In this document: piece after piece, positions 32,212 to 40,019 of the stretch
Layout: each line of letters opens with the position of its first letter
Numbering within the stretch: the first letter of the stretch is position 1
Assembly (NCBI RefSeq): GCF_040706535.1
Contig: NZ_JAPDRJ010000001.1
Span: 2,170,001-2,234,000 of the forward strand
DNA length: 64,000 nucleotides
Reading direction: 5' to 3'
Origin: Lentisalinibacter orientalis
Lineage (GTDB): Bacteria; Pseudomonadota; Gammaproteobacteria; Steroidobacterales; Woeseiaceae
Made by a program: the position numbers and the translations under genes
The notes under the pieces: generated by a model
The model's database searches: none
Seen by the model: only the letters and a program-made list of their open reading frames with translations
What the model was told of the DNA's origin: nothing

Positions 32212-33641
32212 TGAGCGAGGCCGGCACCAACGACCAGCGCCAACAGGCCCTGGACCGCATCCGCGAGATCGTCGGCCCGAAGGGCCTGGTGGACGAAGCG
32301 GCCGCCGAGGGCTACCTCATCGACGAGCGCCGCCTCTACCGCGGCGAGGCCGCCCTCATCGTGCGCCCCGCCAACACCGCCGAGGTGGCCGAGGTCATGG
32401 CCACCTGCTACCAGGCCGGGCTCGGCATCGTGCCCCAGGGCGGCAACACCGGCTACTGCGGCGGCGCCACGCCGGACGACGCCGAGGGACAGGTGCTCAT
32501 CTCCCTCTCGCGCATGAACGGAGTACGCACGATCGACCCCGTTGGCTTCACGATGACGGCAGAAGCCGGCGTAGTGCTGGCGAATGCCCAGGCAACCGCG
32601 GCCGAGCACGACCTGCTTTTTCCCCTGAGCATGGCCTCCGAGGGCAGCGCCGAGATCGGCGGCGTGCTGGCCACCAACGCGGGCGGCCTGGCGGTGCTCC
32701 GCTACGGCACCGGCCGGGAGCTCTGCCTGGGCCTCGAGGTGGTGCTGCCGGACGGTCGTATCATCCGCGGCCTCACCGGCCTCCGTAAGGACAACACCGG
32801 CTTCGACCTGAAGTCGCTGTTCTGCGGCGCCGAGGGCACGCTGGGCATCATCACCGCCGCCACGCTGAAGCTCTTCCCCCAGCCCAGGTCGCGCCAGACC
32901 GCCTGGCTGGCGGTGGCCGATGCCGAGGCCGCCTGCCGGCTGCTCGGCCGGGCCCGGCGGGAGAGCGGCGACTGCGTCACCTCCTTCGAATACGTCACCC
33001 GGCCGTCGCTGGAACTCGCCTTCCGGCACGCCGACGGCCTGGTCGATCCCCTGGACGAACCCCACGATCATTACGTGCTGCTGGAGCTCTCCTCCGGCCA
33101 GAGCGAGGAGCAGCTGCGCGAGGTCAGCGAGGCCATCCTCATGACCGGGATGGAGGAGGGCGAAATCACCGACGGCGTCATCGCCGAGTCCGGCCAGCAG
33201 CGCGAGCAGCTCTGGCGGCTGCGCGAGTCCATCCCCGAGTCGGAGAAGCACGAGGGCGGCTCGGTGAAGCACGACGTCTCCGTCACCATCGACCGCATCC
33301 CCGAGTACCTGGCCGAGGCGCCGAAACGCCTGGCGGATATTGCAGAGTGCCGTTATTCCATCTACGGCCACATCGGCGACGGCAACCTGCACTACAACCT
33401 GCTGGCGCCCGCCGGCGAGGACGCCGAGGCATTCAAGCGCGAGCACGGCCCGGCGCTGTCGAAATGCGTCCACGACCTCGCCGCGGAGCTCGGCGGCAGC
33501 TTCAGCGCCGAGCACGGCGTCGGCAAGCTGAAGAAGGGCGAGCTGGCCACCTACAAGGATCCGGAGGCGCTGGCGGCCATGCGGGCCATCAAGGCGGCGC
33601 TGGATCCGAAGGGGCTGATGAATCCCGGGAAGGTGCTGTAG
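32211..33641 (+). CDS. FAD-linked D-2-hydroxyglutarate dehydrogenase (GlcD family)
   Basis: A 476-residue flavoprotein of the vanillyl-alcohol oxidase fold. FAD-binding motifs are PQGGNTGYCGG and SEGSAEIGGVLATNAGG in the first 185 residues. The C-terminal domain has HIGDGNLHYN, FSAEHGVGKLKKGEL and GLMNPGKVL. Its coupling to serA (1-bp overlap) matches Pseudomonas, where this enzyme recycles the D-2-hydroxyglutarate made by SerA and passes electrons toward the respiratory chain. D-lactate or glycolate dehydrogenase is the alternative reading from family alone. Gene order favours D-2-hydroxyglutarate. Confidence 0.88.
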   Translation: MSEAGTNDQRQQALDRIREIVGPKGLVDEAAAEGYLIDERRLYRGEAALIVRPANTAEVAEVMATCYQAGLGIVPQGGNTGYCGGATPDDAEGQVLISLSRMNGVRTIDPVGFTMTAEAGVVLANAQATAAEHDLLFPLSMASEGSAEIGGVLATNAGGLAVLRYGTGRELCLGLEVVLPDGRIIRGLTGLRKDNTGFDLKSLFCGAEGTLGIITAATLKLFPQPRSRQTAWLAVADAEAACRLLGRARRESGDCVTSFEYVTRPSLELAFRHADGLVDPLDEPHDHYVLLELSSGQSEEQLREVSEAILMTGMEEGEITDGVIAESGQQREQLWRLRESIPESEKHEGGSVKHDVSVTIDRIPEYLAEAPKRLADIAECRYSIYGHIGDGNLHYNLLAPAGEDAEAFKREHGPALSKCVHDLAAELGGSFSAEHGVGKLKKGELATYKDPEALAAMRAIKAALDPKGLMNPGKVL

Positions 33642-33648
33642 CCGGAGC

Positions 33649-35952
33649 TCAGTCGGAAGACGCCGCGGTCTCCGGTTTTCCCTGCAGCGCGGCAGGCAGC
33701 AACTCCACCAGTTCGCCGTACCAGTGGTGCTCTTCCCCGAGCGTGCCGGCGAATCGCTCTCGCAGCTCGAGCGCATAATCCACCGCCCCCGGGGCGTCGC
33801 TCTCGATGAGCGCCTTGGCGTAGATCAGCTGCGTGTAGAACGTCGCGGGATTCTCCAGCCCGCGCGTCTTCTCGAGACGCTGCACCAGCCCGGGCAGGAT
33901 CTCCAGGGCATCTTCGGTCCGGCCCATGGTGATGAGGGTCGAGGCGTGGTTGGACTGGGCTGTCAGGATCCGCACGTTGTCGGGTCCGCGGATCGCGATC
34001 ATCTTCTCGATGGCGGTGCGCTGCAGCGCCTCGCTCTTCTCGAGTTCGCCGAGCTCGCCGTACATGGCGCCCACGAACGCCTGCTTGCGGAGGGTGCGGA
34101 AGTCGTCAGGACCATACACCACCCGGTGTCGCGCGAGCACATCCTCGTTGTAGGGCAGTGCCTCGCCGATTCCGCGGACCACGTAGACCGAGGCGGCCAT
34201 GTTGTTGAGCAGGCTCATGGAGACGGGATGGTTCTCGCCCAGCGCGGCGTCTGCGCGTGCGAGCGCTTCGGTGCCGACGTCGATCGCCTCCTCGTGGCGG
34301 CCCAGCCGATGCAATACGTTGACGAGCGCCACCGCGCTGCGAAGCGTGCTCTCGGCTTCCGGATCCCGCGCCTCGCGCTGGCCGTAGATCTCCCGGATCA
34401 TGCCCAGGGCCTCGTCCAGCCGCCCCTCGTCGAGATAGCTGGAGGCGAGATTGGCGCGAGCGCCCAGGGTAAGTTCGTCGTCCGGCCCGAACAGCGCCCG
34501 GGTCCGCTCGAGAACGTGCTCCAGCAGGGGCGTGGCCACGGCAAGGTCTCCCTTCTCGCGGTGGATGTTGCCGAGGATGCCCTGCAGCCGGAGGTGCATC
34601 GCGCTGTCGGCGCCGAATTCTGCCTCGCTCACTTCCAGCCCCTGCAGGACCATGGACTGCGCCTTGTCGAGCTGCTCCAGGCTCTTGTACACCGAGCCGA
34701 GGGAAAGCAGCACGCGCGCCCGCACCGCGGGCTCGTTGATCGTTTCCCCGGCGGCGCGCGCGGCACCCTGATCGAGCAGTTCCGTGGCCGAGATTTCGCG
34801 GCCCTGGGCGTTCTCCGGCGCCGCCGCCTCGAAGACATCGAGCAGAAAGTCGAGCGATGCGTCCGCCATCCGCGTCTGGCGCAGCGCCTCGTCGCGCTCC
34901 AGGCCAACGGCTCGCGTGTACCAGATGGTGGAGCCGACGATCGAGATCAGCGCAAGGGCCACGACCGCAGCCATCGGCCGGTTGCGTCCCACCAGCTTGC
35001 GGAACCGGTAGGCGGGACCCATGCCGGCGGCGCGCACCGGAAATCCGGCGAGGAAAGCCTTCAGGTCGTCCTTCAGCGCGTTGGCGTCCGGATAGCGATC
35101 GTCCGGGTCCGGCCTCAGGCATTGCTCGATCACGAGCACGAGCTCCCGGGGCAGTTCACTGCGGGACGACGCCGGAATCTGCAGCGACCGGCCGGCCGCC
35201 GCCCGCTCGATCGCGTCGTTCAGGGTGTCTCCGCCACTGATCGATTGCCCCGTGAGCGTGGCATGGATCAGCAGCCCCAGCTGGTAGACGTCCGAGGCGA
35301 CGTTGGCCTGACGGCCGAGCAGCTGTTCGGGGCTGGCATAGCCCGGCGTCATGGCGAGGGTGCGGGTGTGCACATCCATATCGCCGCTGATGAGCCTGGC
35401 GATGCCGAAATCCAGCAGCTTCGGCGTACCTTCCCGGTCGACGAGGACGTTCGCGGGCTTGATGTCCCGGTGCACGATGAGCCTGGCGTTGGCATAGGCC
35501 ACCGCCTCGGCCACCTGGATGAGCAGCCGCACCCGGTCATCGAGGCCAAGGCCGGCCTCCTCGCAGTAGCGATCGATCGGCCGACCGTCCACCAGCTCCA
35601 TCACGATGTAGGGCCATTGCTGTTCCGTGACCTGGGCGTCGTAGAGCCGGGAGATGTTCGGATGGATCAGCTCGGCGAGCAGTCTCTGCTCGCGAAGGAA
35701 CCGGCGCCGCATGTCCTCGTCGAAGCCGCCGACCGGTGCGATCTTGATGGCGACCTCGCGCTCGAAGCTGCCGTCGATGCGTTTGGCCCGATAGACCTTC
35801 CCCATCCCGCCTGCGCCGATCAGGCCGGTGATGCGGTAGTCGCCGAGTTCCCTGCCGACGAAATCGATCTCGTCCATGCCGGAGATGTTCGCCAGCAGAT
35901 CCAGCCCGCCGCCCGTTTCCAGCAGCCGGTCACTCTTGCGCTTGTCGGTCAT
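33649..35952 (-). CDS. Serine/threonine protein kinase with TPR sensor domain
   Basis: A 767-residue Hanks-type kinase. The kinase domain (about residues 35-310) has the nucleotide loop GAGGMGKVY, VAIK, the catalytic HRDIKPANVL, DFGIARL and the TPGYASPEQLLG activation segment. One transmembrane helix (AAVVALALISIVGSTIWY) lies near residues 333-352. The rest, about 400 residues, is a tetratricopeptide solenoid (LLSLGSVYKSLEQLDKAQS and similar repeats). It is probably a membrane kinase whose TPR part binds ligands or partners outside the kinase domain. The ATG has a strong GGGGGAGGA site. It ends 8 bp from the convergent dehydrogenase gene. Substrate unknown. Confidence 0.92.
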   Translation of the reverse strand: MTDKRKSDRLLETGGGLDLLANISGMDEIDFVGRELGDYRITGLIGAGGMGKVYRAKRIDGSFEREVAIKIAPVGGFDEDMRRRFLREQRLLAELIHPNISRLYDAQVTEQQWPYIVMELVDGRPIDRYCEEAGLGLDDRVRLLIQVAEAVAYANARLIVHRDIKPANVLVDREGTPKLLDFGIARLISGDMDVHTRTLAMTPGYASPEQLLGRQANVASDVYQLGLLIHATLTGQSISGGDTLNDAIERAAAGRSLQIPASSRSELPRELVLVIEQCLRPDPDDRYPDANALKDDLKAFLAGFPVRAAGMGPAYRFRKLVGRNRPMAAVVALALISIVGSTIWYTRAVGLERDEALRQTRMADASLDFLLDVFEAAAPENAQGREISATELLDQGAARAAGETINEPAVRARVLLSLGSVYKSLEQLDKAQSMVLQGLEVSEAEFGADSAMHLRLQGILGNIHREKGDLAVATPLLEHVLERTRALFGPDDELTLGARANLASSYLDEGRLDEALGMIREIYGQREARDPEAESTLRSAVALVNVLHRLGRHEEAIDVGTEALARADAALGENHPVSMSLLNNMAASVYVVRGIGEALPYNEDVLARHRVVYGPDDFRTLRKQAFVGAMYGELGELEKSEALQRTAIEKMIAIRGPDNVRILTAQSNHASTLITMGRTEDALEILPGLVQRLEKTRGLENPATFYTQLIYAKALIESDAPGAVDYALELRERFAGTLGEEHHWYGELVELLPAALQGKPETAASSD

Positions 35953-36070
35953 GCGCGTCCTCCCCCGCCTGCTCCCGGCGAATTCAGCCCCTCTTATTAT
36001 CTTAAATCGAATCTCCGGGGCCTTTCCCGCCAGGTTAGTCGACGCCGGCCATGGCGCGCGCCGCCGTGCG

Positions 36071-36137
36071 CGCCGCCATGCGCGCCATCAAGGCGGCGCC
36101 GGATCCGAAGGGCTGACGAATCCCGGCAAGGTGCTGA
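36071..36137 (+). pseudogene. Diverged copy of the 3' end of the dehydrogenase gene
   Basis: This stretch matches the last 65 or so bases of the D-2-hydroxyglutarate dehydrogenase gene (33578-33641). It reads as MRAIKAAPDPKG and then, after a 1-base deletion, TNPGKVL. It lies on the other side of the kinase gene, so the kinase is bracketed by an imperfect direct repeat. It is preceded by a short GCGCGCCGCC-rich tandem region (36053-36080). Confidence 0.7.
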
Positions 36138-36138
36138 T

Positions 36139-36909
36139 TCAGTAGCTCCCCACCTGGTCGTTCGCATCCACCCGCTCATGGCTGCCGCCGGGCAGCGGCA
36201 CGAGGGCCGGCACCCGCTCGCGGTATTCCCGGTACGCGTCCCCGTGGAACGCGAGCAGATCCCGTTCCTCGTAGCGTATGGCGATGAAGATGTAAGTGGT
36301 CATCGCGGCGGCGAACAGCAGGTGGCCGAGGGTCATGGTCGGCGTCGCCCAGAACGCCAGAATGAAGCCGCTGTAGAGCGGGTGGCGCACGAAGCGGTAG
36401 AACCAGGTCACCTGGAAACGCGGATGCCGGTAGGCGCTTCTGCGCAGGTTCGCCAGAACCTGGCGCAGCCCGAACAGGTCGAAATGATCGATGTTGAACG
36501 TGGACAGCAGCACGATCACGAACCCCGCAGCGAACAGCGACCACATCAGCGTGCGCGCCCAGGGCGCCTCGACATTCCAGACCACCTGGCCCATCGGCTG
36601 CCAGAGCCAGAACAGCAGTATCAGGACCGCGCTCGAGATGAGGACGTAGGTGGAGCGTTCCACCGATGCCGGTACGATACGCTTCCAGCGCGCCTTGAAC
36701 CCCTGCCGGGCCATCGCGGAATGCTGCAGCCCGAACAGGCCGATCAGGCCGAGATTGATCAGGAGCGCCGAGAGGGCGGGGCTCGCCGGCCCCGCGTCGA
36801 TGCTCTTCGGCACCACCAGGTTGCCGATGAAGCCGATCAGGTAGAGAAAGGTGAGAAAGAACACGCCGTAGGCGGCGATGCCGAACAGCAAAGCGATGAT
36901 ACGCGCCAT
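36139..36909 (-). CDS. mddA: MddA-like methanethiol S-methyltransferase (NnrU/ICMT family)
   Basis: A 256-residue integral membrane protein with about five or six helices. The core FDLFGLRQVLANLRRSAYRH and the conserved YRFVRHPLYSGFILAFWATP motif, then YEERDLLAFHGDAYREY, are the SAM-binding signature of the isoprenylcysteine-type membrane methyltransferases. The H-F-D-L-F-G-L-R-Q segment is characteristic of MddA, which makes dimethyl sulfide from methanethiol. Start ATG at 36909. It is monocistronic or shared with the VanZ gene 197 bp upstream. That gap shows no clear features. Confidence 0.75.
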   Translation of the reverse strand: MARIIALLFGIAAYGVFFLTFLYLIGFIGNLVVPKSIDAGPASPALSALLINLGLIGLFGLQHSAMARQGFKARWKRIVPASVERSTYVLISSAVLILLFWLWQPMGQVVWNVEAPWARTLMWSLFAAGFVIVLLSTFNIDHFDLFGLRQVLANLRRSAYRHPRFQVTWFYRFVRHPLYSGFILAFWATPTMTLGHLLFAAAMTTYIFIAIRYEERDLLAFHGDAYREYRERVPALVPLPGGSHERVDANDQVGSY

Positions 36910-37106
36910 GATGATGTCCCCCGTCGATCCGGCCCGGGAACAGCGACCCGGGCAAGTCGCTTCAGCGCGGAATGGAGGCCTCTGCGGGCCTCTTCATAGT
37001 CGTTGCGAGTGTAACAAAACGGCTTCCGCGATCAAGGTTCCGGCGGGCGCGCGCGAGATCCCGGTCGGCTGCTCCTGTGAGTGCGCAGGGACTCCCGGCG
37101 GACCGC

Positions 37107-38078
37107 TCAGGGGCTCCCGGCGCAGGCGGGCTCGCCGGCGCCAAGCCGAATGGCATCCAGCAGGAACACCTCGGTGCCTTCCGTATCGATCAGGAAGAAC
37201 GTCATCCCTTCGATGGCGGCGAGATTCATGCGGCGGCCCTCCGGCGCGTTCTCGATGTCGGCGAGCGGGATGCAGTACTTCCGCGGCTCCGGACCGATCG
37301 CGAAGGTCCGGTTGAAGCGGTCGGCGAAGCGGTTGTCGTGGGCCTCGTCGTGGACGCGCAGCGTCAGGTTGTGGCTCGCGCCGTCGCCGGTCGCCGCGAC
37401 GAAGCGCAGCTCCGTGAACCCGCCCCAGTGCGGGTATGGATCCCGGAACTGCACGCCGGCGTAGCGCCGCGCCGGCGTCTCCACTCGGAGCAGGTAATCC
37501 CCGGTCGCGGGCCACGCCGCGGGAGTCTCCACCCGCTCTCCGGCGGTAATCAGCGCCGTCTCCCACGCACCCTCGAAGTCGGCGATCACCGGCGCCGCGG
37601 CCGTGCGGGCCGCGAGCACCCAGGTCCACCAGACTACCGGCGCGAGCACCACAATCAGCAGGAAACCGCCGCCGGCCATCACGGCGCGGGCCCGGTCGGC
37701 CCGCAGGCGGCCTTCCCGGCGGCCGTGGCGGCCGATCATCAGACACAGCGCGGCGGCCGTGCCGAGCGCATCCTGGCCGATGTCCCGGAGCGAGTATTCC
37801 TGGCCGTTGAGCCACTGGGCGAGTTCGCCGGCCGGGCCCGCGAGGAGCGAGGCGGCGGCCGCAAACAGCGCAGCGCCGTAAACGCCCAGCCGCGGCAGCG
37901 CGAGCCGGAAGATGATCAGCGTGAAGACGAAGAACGCCAGGCCGTGCAGGGAGTCCCGCAGCGACTGGCCGATGTAGGAGTGGCCGCCGAGCGGCAGCAG
38001 GTGGCCGAGCAGGAGGATGACGACGCCGAAGCCGGCGAGGACGAGCAGGCGCAATAACGGTCTATGGGTCGATATCAC
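37107..38078 (-). CDS. VanZ family protein with C-terminal beta-sandwich domain
   Basis: A 323-residue protein. The first 125 residues are a VanZ-like four-helix membrane domain with the typical DSLHGLAFFVFTLIIFR and SLRDIGQDALGTAAAL motifs. A further helix (residues 135-160) leads to a C-terminal beta-rich extracytoplasmic domain (ADFEGAWET, LLRVETPARRYAGVQF, FFLIDTEGTEVFLLDAIRLG) resembling carbohydrate-binding CBM/galactose-binding folds. VanZ proteins are linked to glycopeptide resistance or envelope stress, but most are uncharacterised. GTG start overlaps the stop of an upstream small frame (GTGA). A role in surface glycan recognition is inference. Confidence 0.75.
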   Translation of the reverse strand: MISTHRPLLRLLVLAGFGVVILLLGHLLPLGGHSYIGQSLRDSLHGLAFFVFTLIIFRLALPRLGVYGAALFAAAASLLAGPAGELAQWLNGQEYSLRDIGQDALGTAAALCLMIGRHGRREGRLRADRARAVMAGGGFLLIVVLAPVVWWTWVLAARTAAAPVIADFEGAWETALITAGERVETPAAWPATGDYLLRVETPARRYAGVQFRDPYPHWGGFTELRFVAATGDGASHNLTLRVHDEAHDNRFADRFNRTFAIGPEPRKYCIPLADIENAPEGRRMNLAAIEGMTFFLIDTEGTEVFLLDAIRLGAGEPACAGSP

Positions 38079-38305
38079 CCCTCTCGCCCGTCGTCGGCCG
38101 GCGACCGCACCTGGCGAGGTCGTGACCCGGTATCGGGCGTCGAGGTCGGTTGAGCGGGGATGTCCACCTCTTCGGCGCGCGGGAGGTCTTCGTCGATGTC
38201 CGGAAAGGGCTCGTCGAGCGGCTCGAGCGTGTCGAGCAGCGCCAGCAGTCCGCCCGACCCGCGCTTGCCATCCTGCTTCCTGGGGATTCCGGCCAACAAA
38301 GTCAC
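38075..38305 (-). CDS. Small acidic ORF coupled to the VanZ gene (uncertain)
   Basis: A 76-codon frame: GIPRKQDGKRGSGGLLALLD, then the acidic PLDEPFPDIDEDLPRAEEVD and a Pro/Arg-rich tail. The LLxxLxxLxPLDEPFPDID pattern resembles the C-terminal toxin-wrapping arm of VapB/MazE-type antitoxins, but no DNA-binding N-terminus is present. Its GTG start itself overlaps the TGA of a very short upstream frame, and its stop overlaps the VanZ GTG. Translational coupling argues for reality; the lack of recognised homologues argues against. It may be an antitoxin remnant. Confidence 0.35.
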   Translation of the reverse strand: MTLLAGIPRKQDGKRGSGGLLALLDTLEPLDEPFPDIDEDLPRAEEVDIPAQPTSTPDTGSRPRQVRSPADDGREG

Positions 38306-38599
38306 CTGTCTTCGTCTAGGCGCCGGAAAGCATGGATGACCGGCATCGCAAGCTCAAGTCCCGTCACGCTGCGGCGCGAATTTCGGCGGCGAGCAACGCG
38401 TGCACGAAACCGGGAGTCATCCGCGCGTCACGCGGGCCCGCTATCCTGACTCGGCCGGTTGATAAGTGTTTCACATAATTCTGTGGAATGCGTCACAACC
38501 TGCTGAAACCTTTGGCCTATAATGTCAATCAACAACAGGGCCCGGTGGGATTCGTTAGCCCACTGGTAAAATACCCATGCCCGCACGCCGGGAGACACG
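38306..38599. other. Intergenic region between divergent VanZ and XrtA operons
   Basis: About 290 bases. The left part has no convincing coding or repeat content. The right part carries several overlapping dyads around 38467-38497 and the -10 of the transferase/prsK promoter. Confidence 0.5.
38482..38523 (+). promoter_or_regulatory. CRP-type site and -10 of the transferase/prsK operon
   Basis: TGTGG-AATGCG-TCACA (38482-38497) matches the CRP core TGTGA-N6-TCACA with one change. A perfect TATAAT follows at 38518-38523 with no good -35. With transcription starting about 7 bases after the -10, the site centre lies at about -41, the class II activator position. A partly overlapping dyad TTTCACA-N6-TGTGGAA lies at 38470-38488. 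Confidence 0.55.
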
Positions 38600-40015
38600 G
38601 TGCATATCGGCCTGATGCCATTCCGCCTGTTCAATAACTACCTGCGGCTGCCGGTGGTGCTGCTGGCTGCCGCGGAATGCGCGGTGGTGTTCGCATCGCT
38701 GTACGTGGCCGCCTGGGCGCGGTTCGACTGGAATTTCCAGGCGTACTCGCTGATCCACGGGCCGATCTGGCCCCAGGCGGCGGTGCTGGCGGTCATCGTC
38801 TGCATCTGCCTCATCGCGCTCGGGCTCTATCAGTTCCATCAGCGCCTGTATTTCAAAGAGTCGCTTGCCCGCCTGGCGGTTGCCTTCATCCTGGCCGGCT
38901 TCCCGCTGGCCGTCGTCTGGTACACGTTCCCGCAGGTGGCGCCGACCCGGGGTGTGGCCGCCATCGCCGCGCTGGTGGCCTTCGCCGGACTCTCCGGCAT
39001 CCGGTACTACTTCCTGCGTACCGCCGACGAGAACATCTTCCGCCGTCGCACGCTGGTCTTCGGCGCCGGCAAACGGGCGGCCGCCATCCGCGAGATTCGC
39101 AGAAAGGCCGATCGACGTGGATTCCGGGTCGTGGCGAACGTGGGCGCCGCCGGTGACGGCAGCGTTAACCGTTGCGACAGGTATGTTGACCACGACAGGC
39201 CGCTGCTGGCGATAGCCCTCGAGCGCGAGGCCGACGAGATCGTGGTGGCCATGGACGACCGGCGTGGCAACCTGCCCATCGACGAGTTGCTGGCCTGCAA
39301 GGTGCGGGGCATCGATTGCATGGACCTGCTCGGCTTCCTCGAGCGCGAGACCGGCAAGATCCGCATCGATCTGGTCAACCCGAGCTGGATGATCTTCTCC
39401 TCCGGCTTCCGCATCACGCCGCTGCGCCGGGCCACCAAACGCGGCCTGGACCTGTTCGTGAGCCTGCTCGCGATGGTCATCGCGCTGCCGGTGATGGCCG
39501 TCTCCGCCCTGGCCATCAAGCTGGAGGACGGCCTCCGCGCACCGGTGTTCTACCGTCAGCGGCGGGTCGGTCTCTATGGCGAGAACTTCGACGTGCTCAA
39601 GTTCCGCAGCATGATCCAGAACGCCGAGGCGCCGGGTCAGGCGCAATGGGCCGAGAAGAACGACCCCAGGGTGACGCGGGTGGGTGGTGTGCTGCGCAAG
39701 CTGCGTTTCGACGAGCTGCCCCAGCTCCTGAACGTGCTCAAAGGCGAGATGAGCGTCGTCGGACCCCGGCCGGAACGGCCGGAGTTCGTCTCACAGCTGA
39801 AGCAGAACATCCCCTTCTACGCCGAGCGCCATACCGTGAAGCCGGGCATCACCGGCTGGGCCCAGCTCAAGTACCAGTACGGCTCCACCGAACAGGACGC
39901 CATCGAGAAACTGCAGTACGATCTCTACTACGTGAAGAACCACAGCCTGCTGCTGGACCTGGTGATCATGCTGCAGACCGCCGAAGTCATCCTCTGGGGC
40001 AAGGGCGCCCGCTAG
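38600..40015 (+). CDS. XrtA/PEP-CTERM system initiating sugar transferase (TIGR03013 type)
   Basis: A 471-residue polyisoprenyl-phosphate hexose-1-phosphate transferase. Four N-terminal helices (within residues 12-135) are followed by a nucleotide-binding-like domain (RRRTLVFGAGKRAAAIREI). A further helix and the catalytic domain from about residue 280 come last: YRQRRVGLYGENFDVLKFRS, RFDELPQLLNVLKGEMSVVG, then PGITGWAQLKYQYGS. It starts exopolysaccharide assembly on undecaprenyl phosphate. The TIGR03013 assignment rests on the pattern and on PrsK following 4 bp later. The GTG start has GGGAG 5 bases upstream. Confidence 0.9.
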   Translation: MHIGLMPFRLFNNYLRLPVVLLAAAECAVVFASLYVAAWARFDWNFQAYSLIHGPIWPQAAVLAVIVCICLIALGLYQFHQRLYFKESLARLAVAFILAGFPLAVVWYTFPQVAPTRGVAAIAALVAFAGLSGIRYYFLRTADENIFRRRTLVFGAGKRAAAIREIRRKADRRGFRVVANVGAAGDGSVNRCDRYVDHDRPLLAIALEREADEIVVAMDDRRGNLPIDELLACKVRGIDCMDLLGFLERETGKIRIDLVNPSWMIFSSGFRITPLRRATKRGLDLFVSLLAMVIALPVMAVSALAIKLEDGLRAPVFYRQRRVGLYGENFDVLKFRSMIQNAEAPGQAQWAEKNDPRVTRVGGVLRKLRFDELPQLLNVLKGEMSVVGPRPERPEFVSQLKQNIPFYAERHTVKPGITGWAQLKYQYGSTEQDAIEKLQYDLYYVKNHSLLLDLVIMLQTAEVILWGKGAR

Positions 40016-40019
40016 AACC

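Noticed and set aside
33724..36999. A 1091-codon open frame on the plus strand opposite the kinase and MddA-like genes
   Set aside because: It runs through two different minus-strand genes with clear motifs and has no recognisable domain or consistent start.
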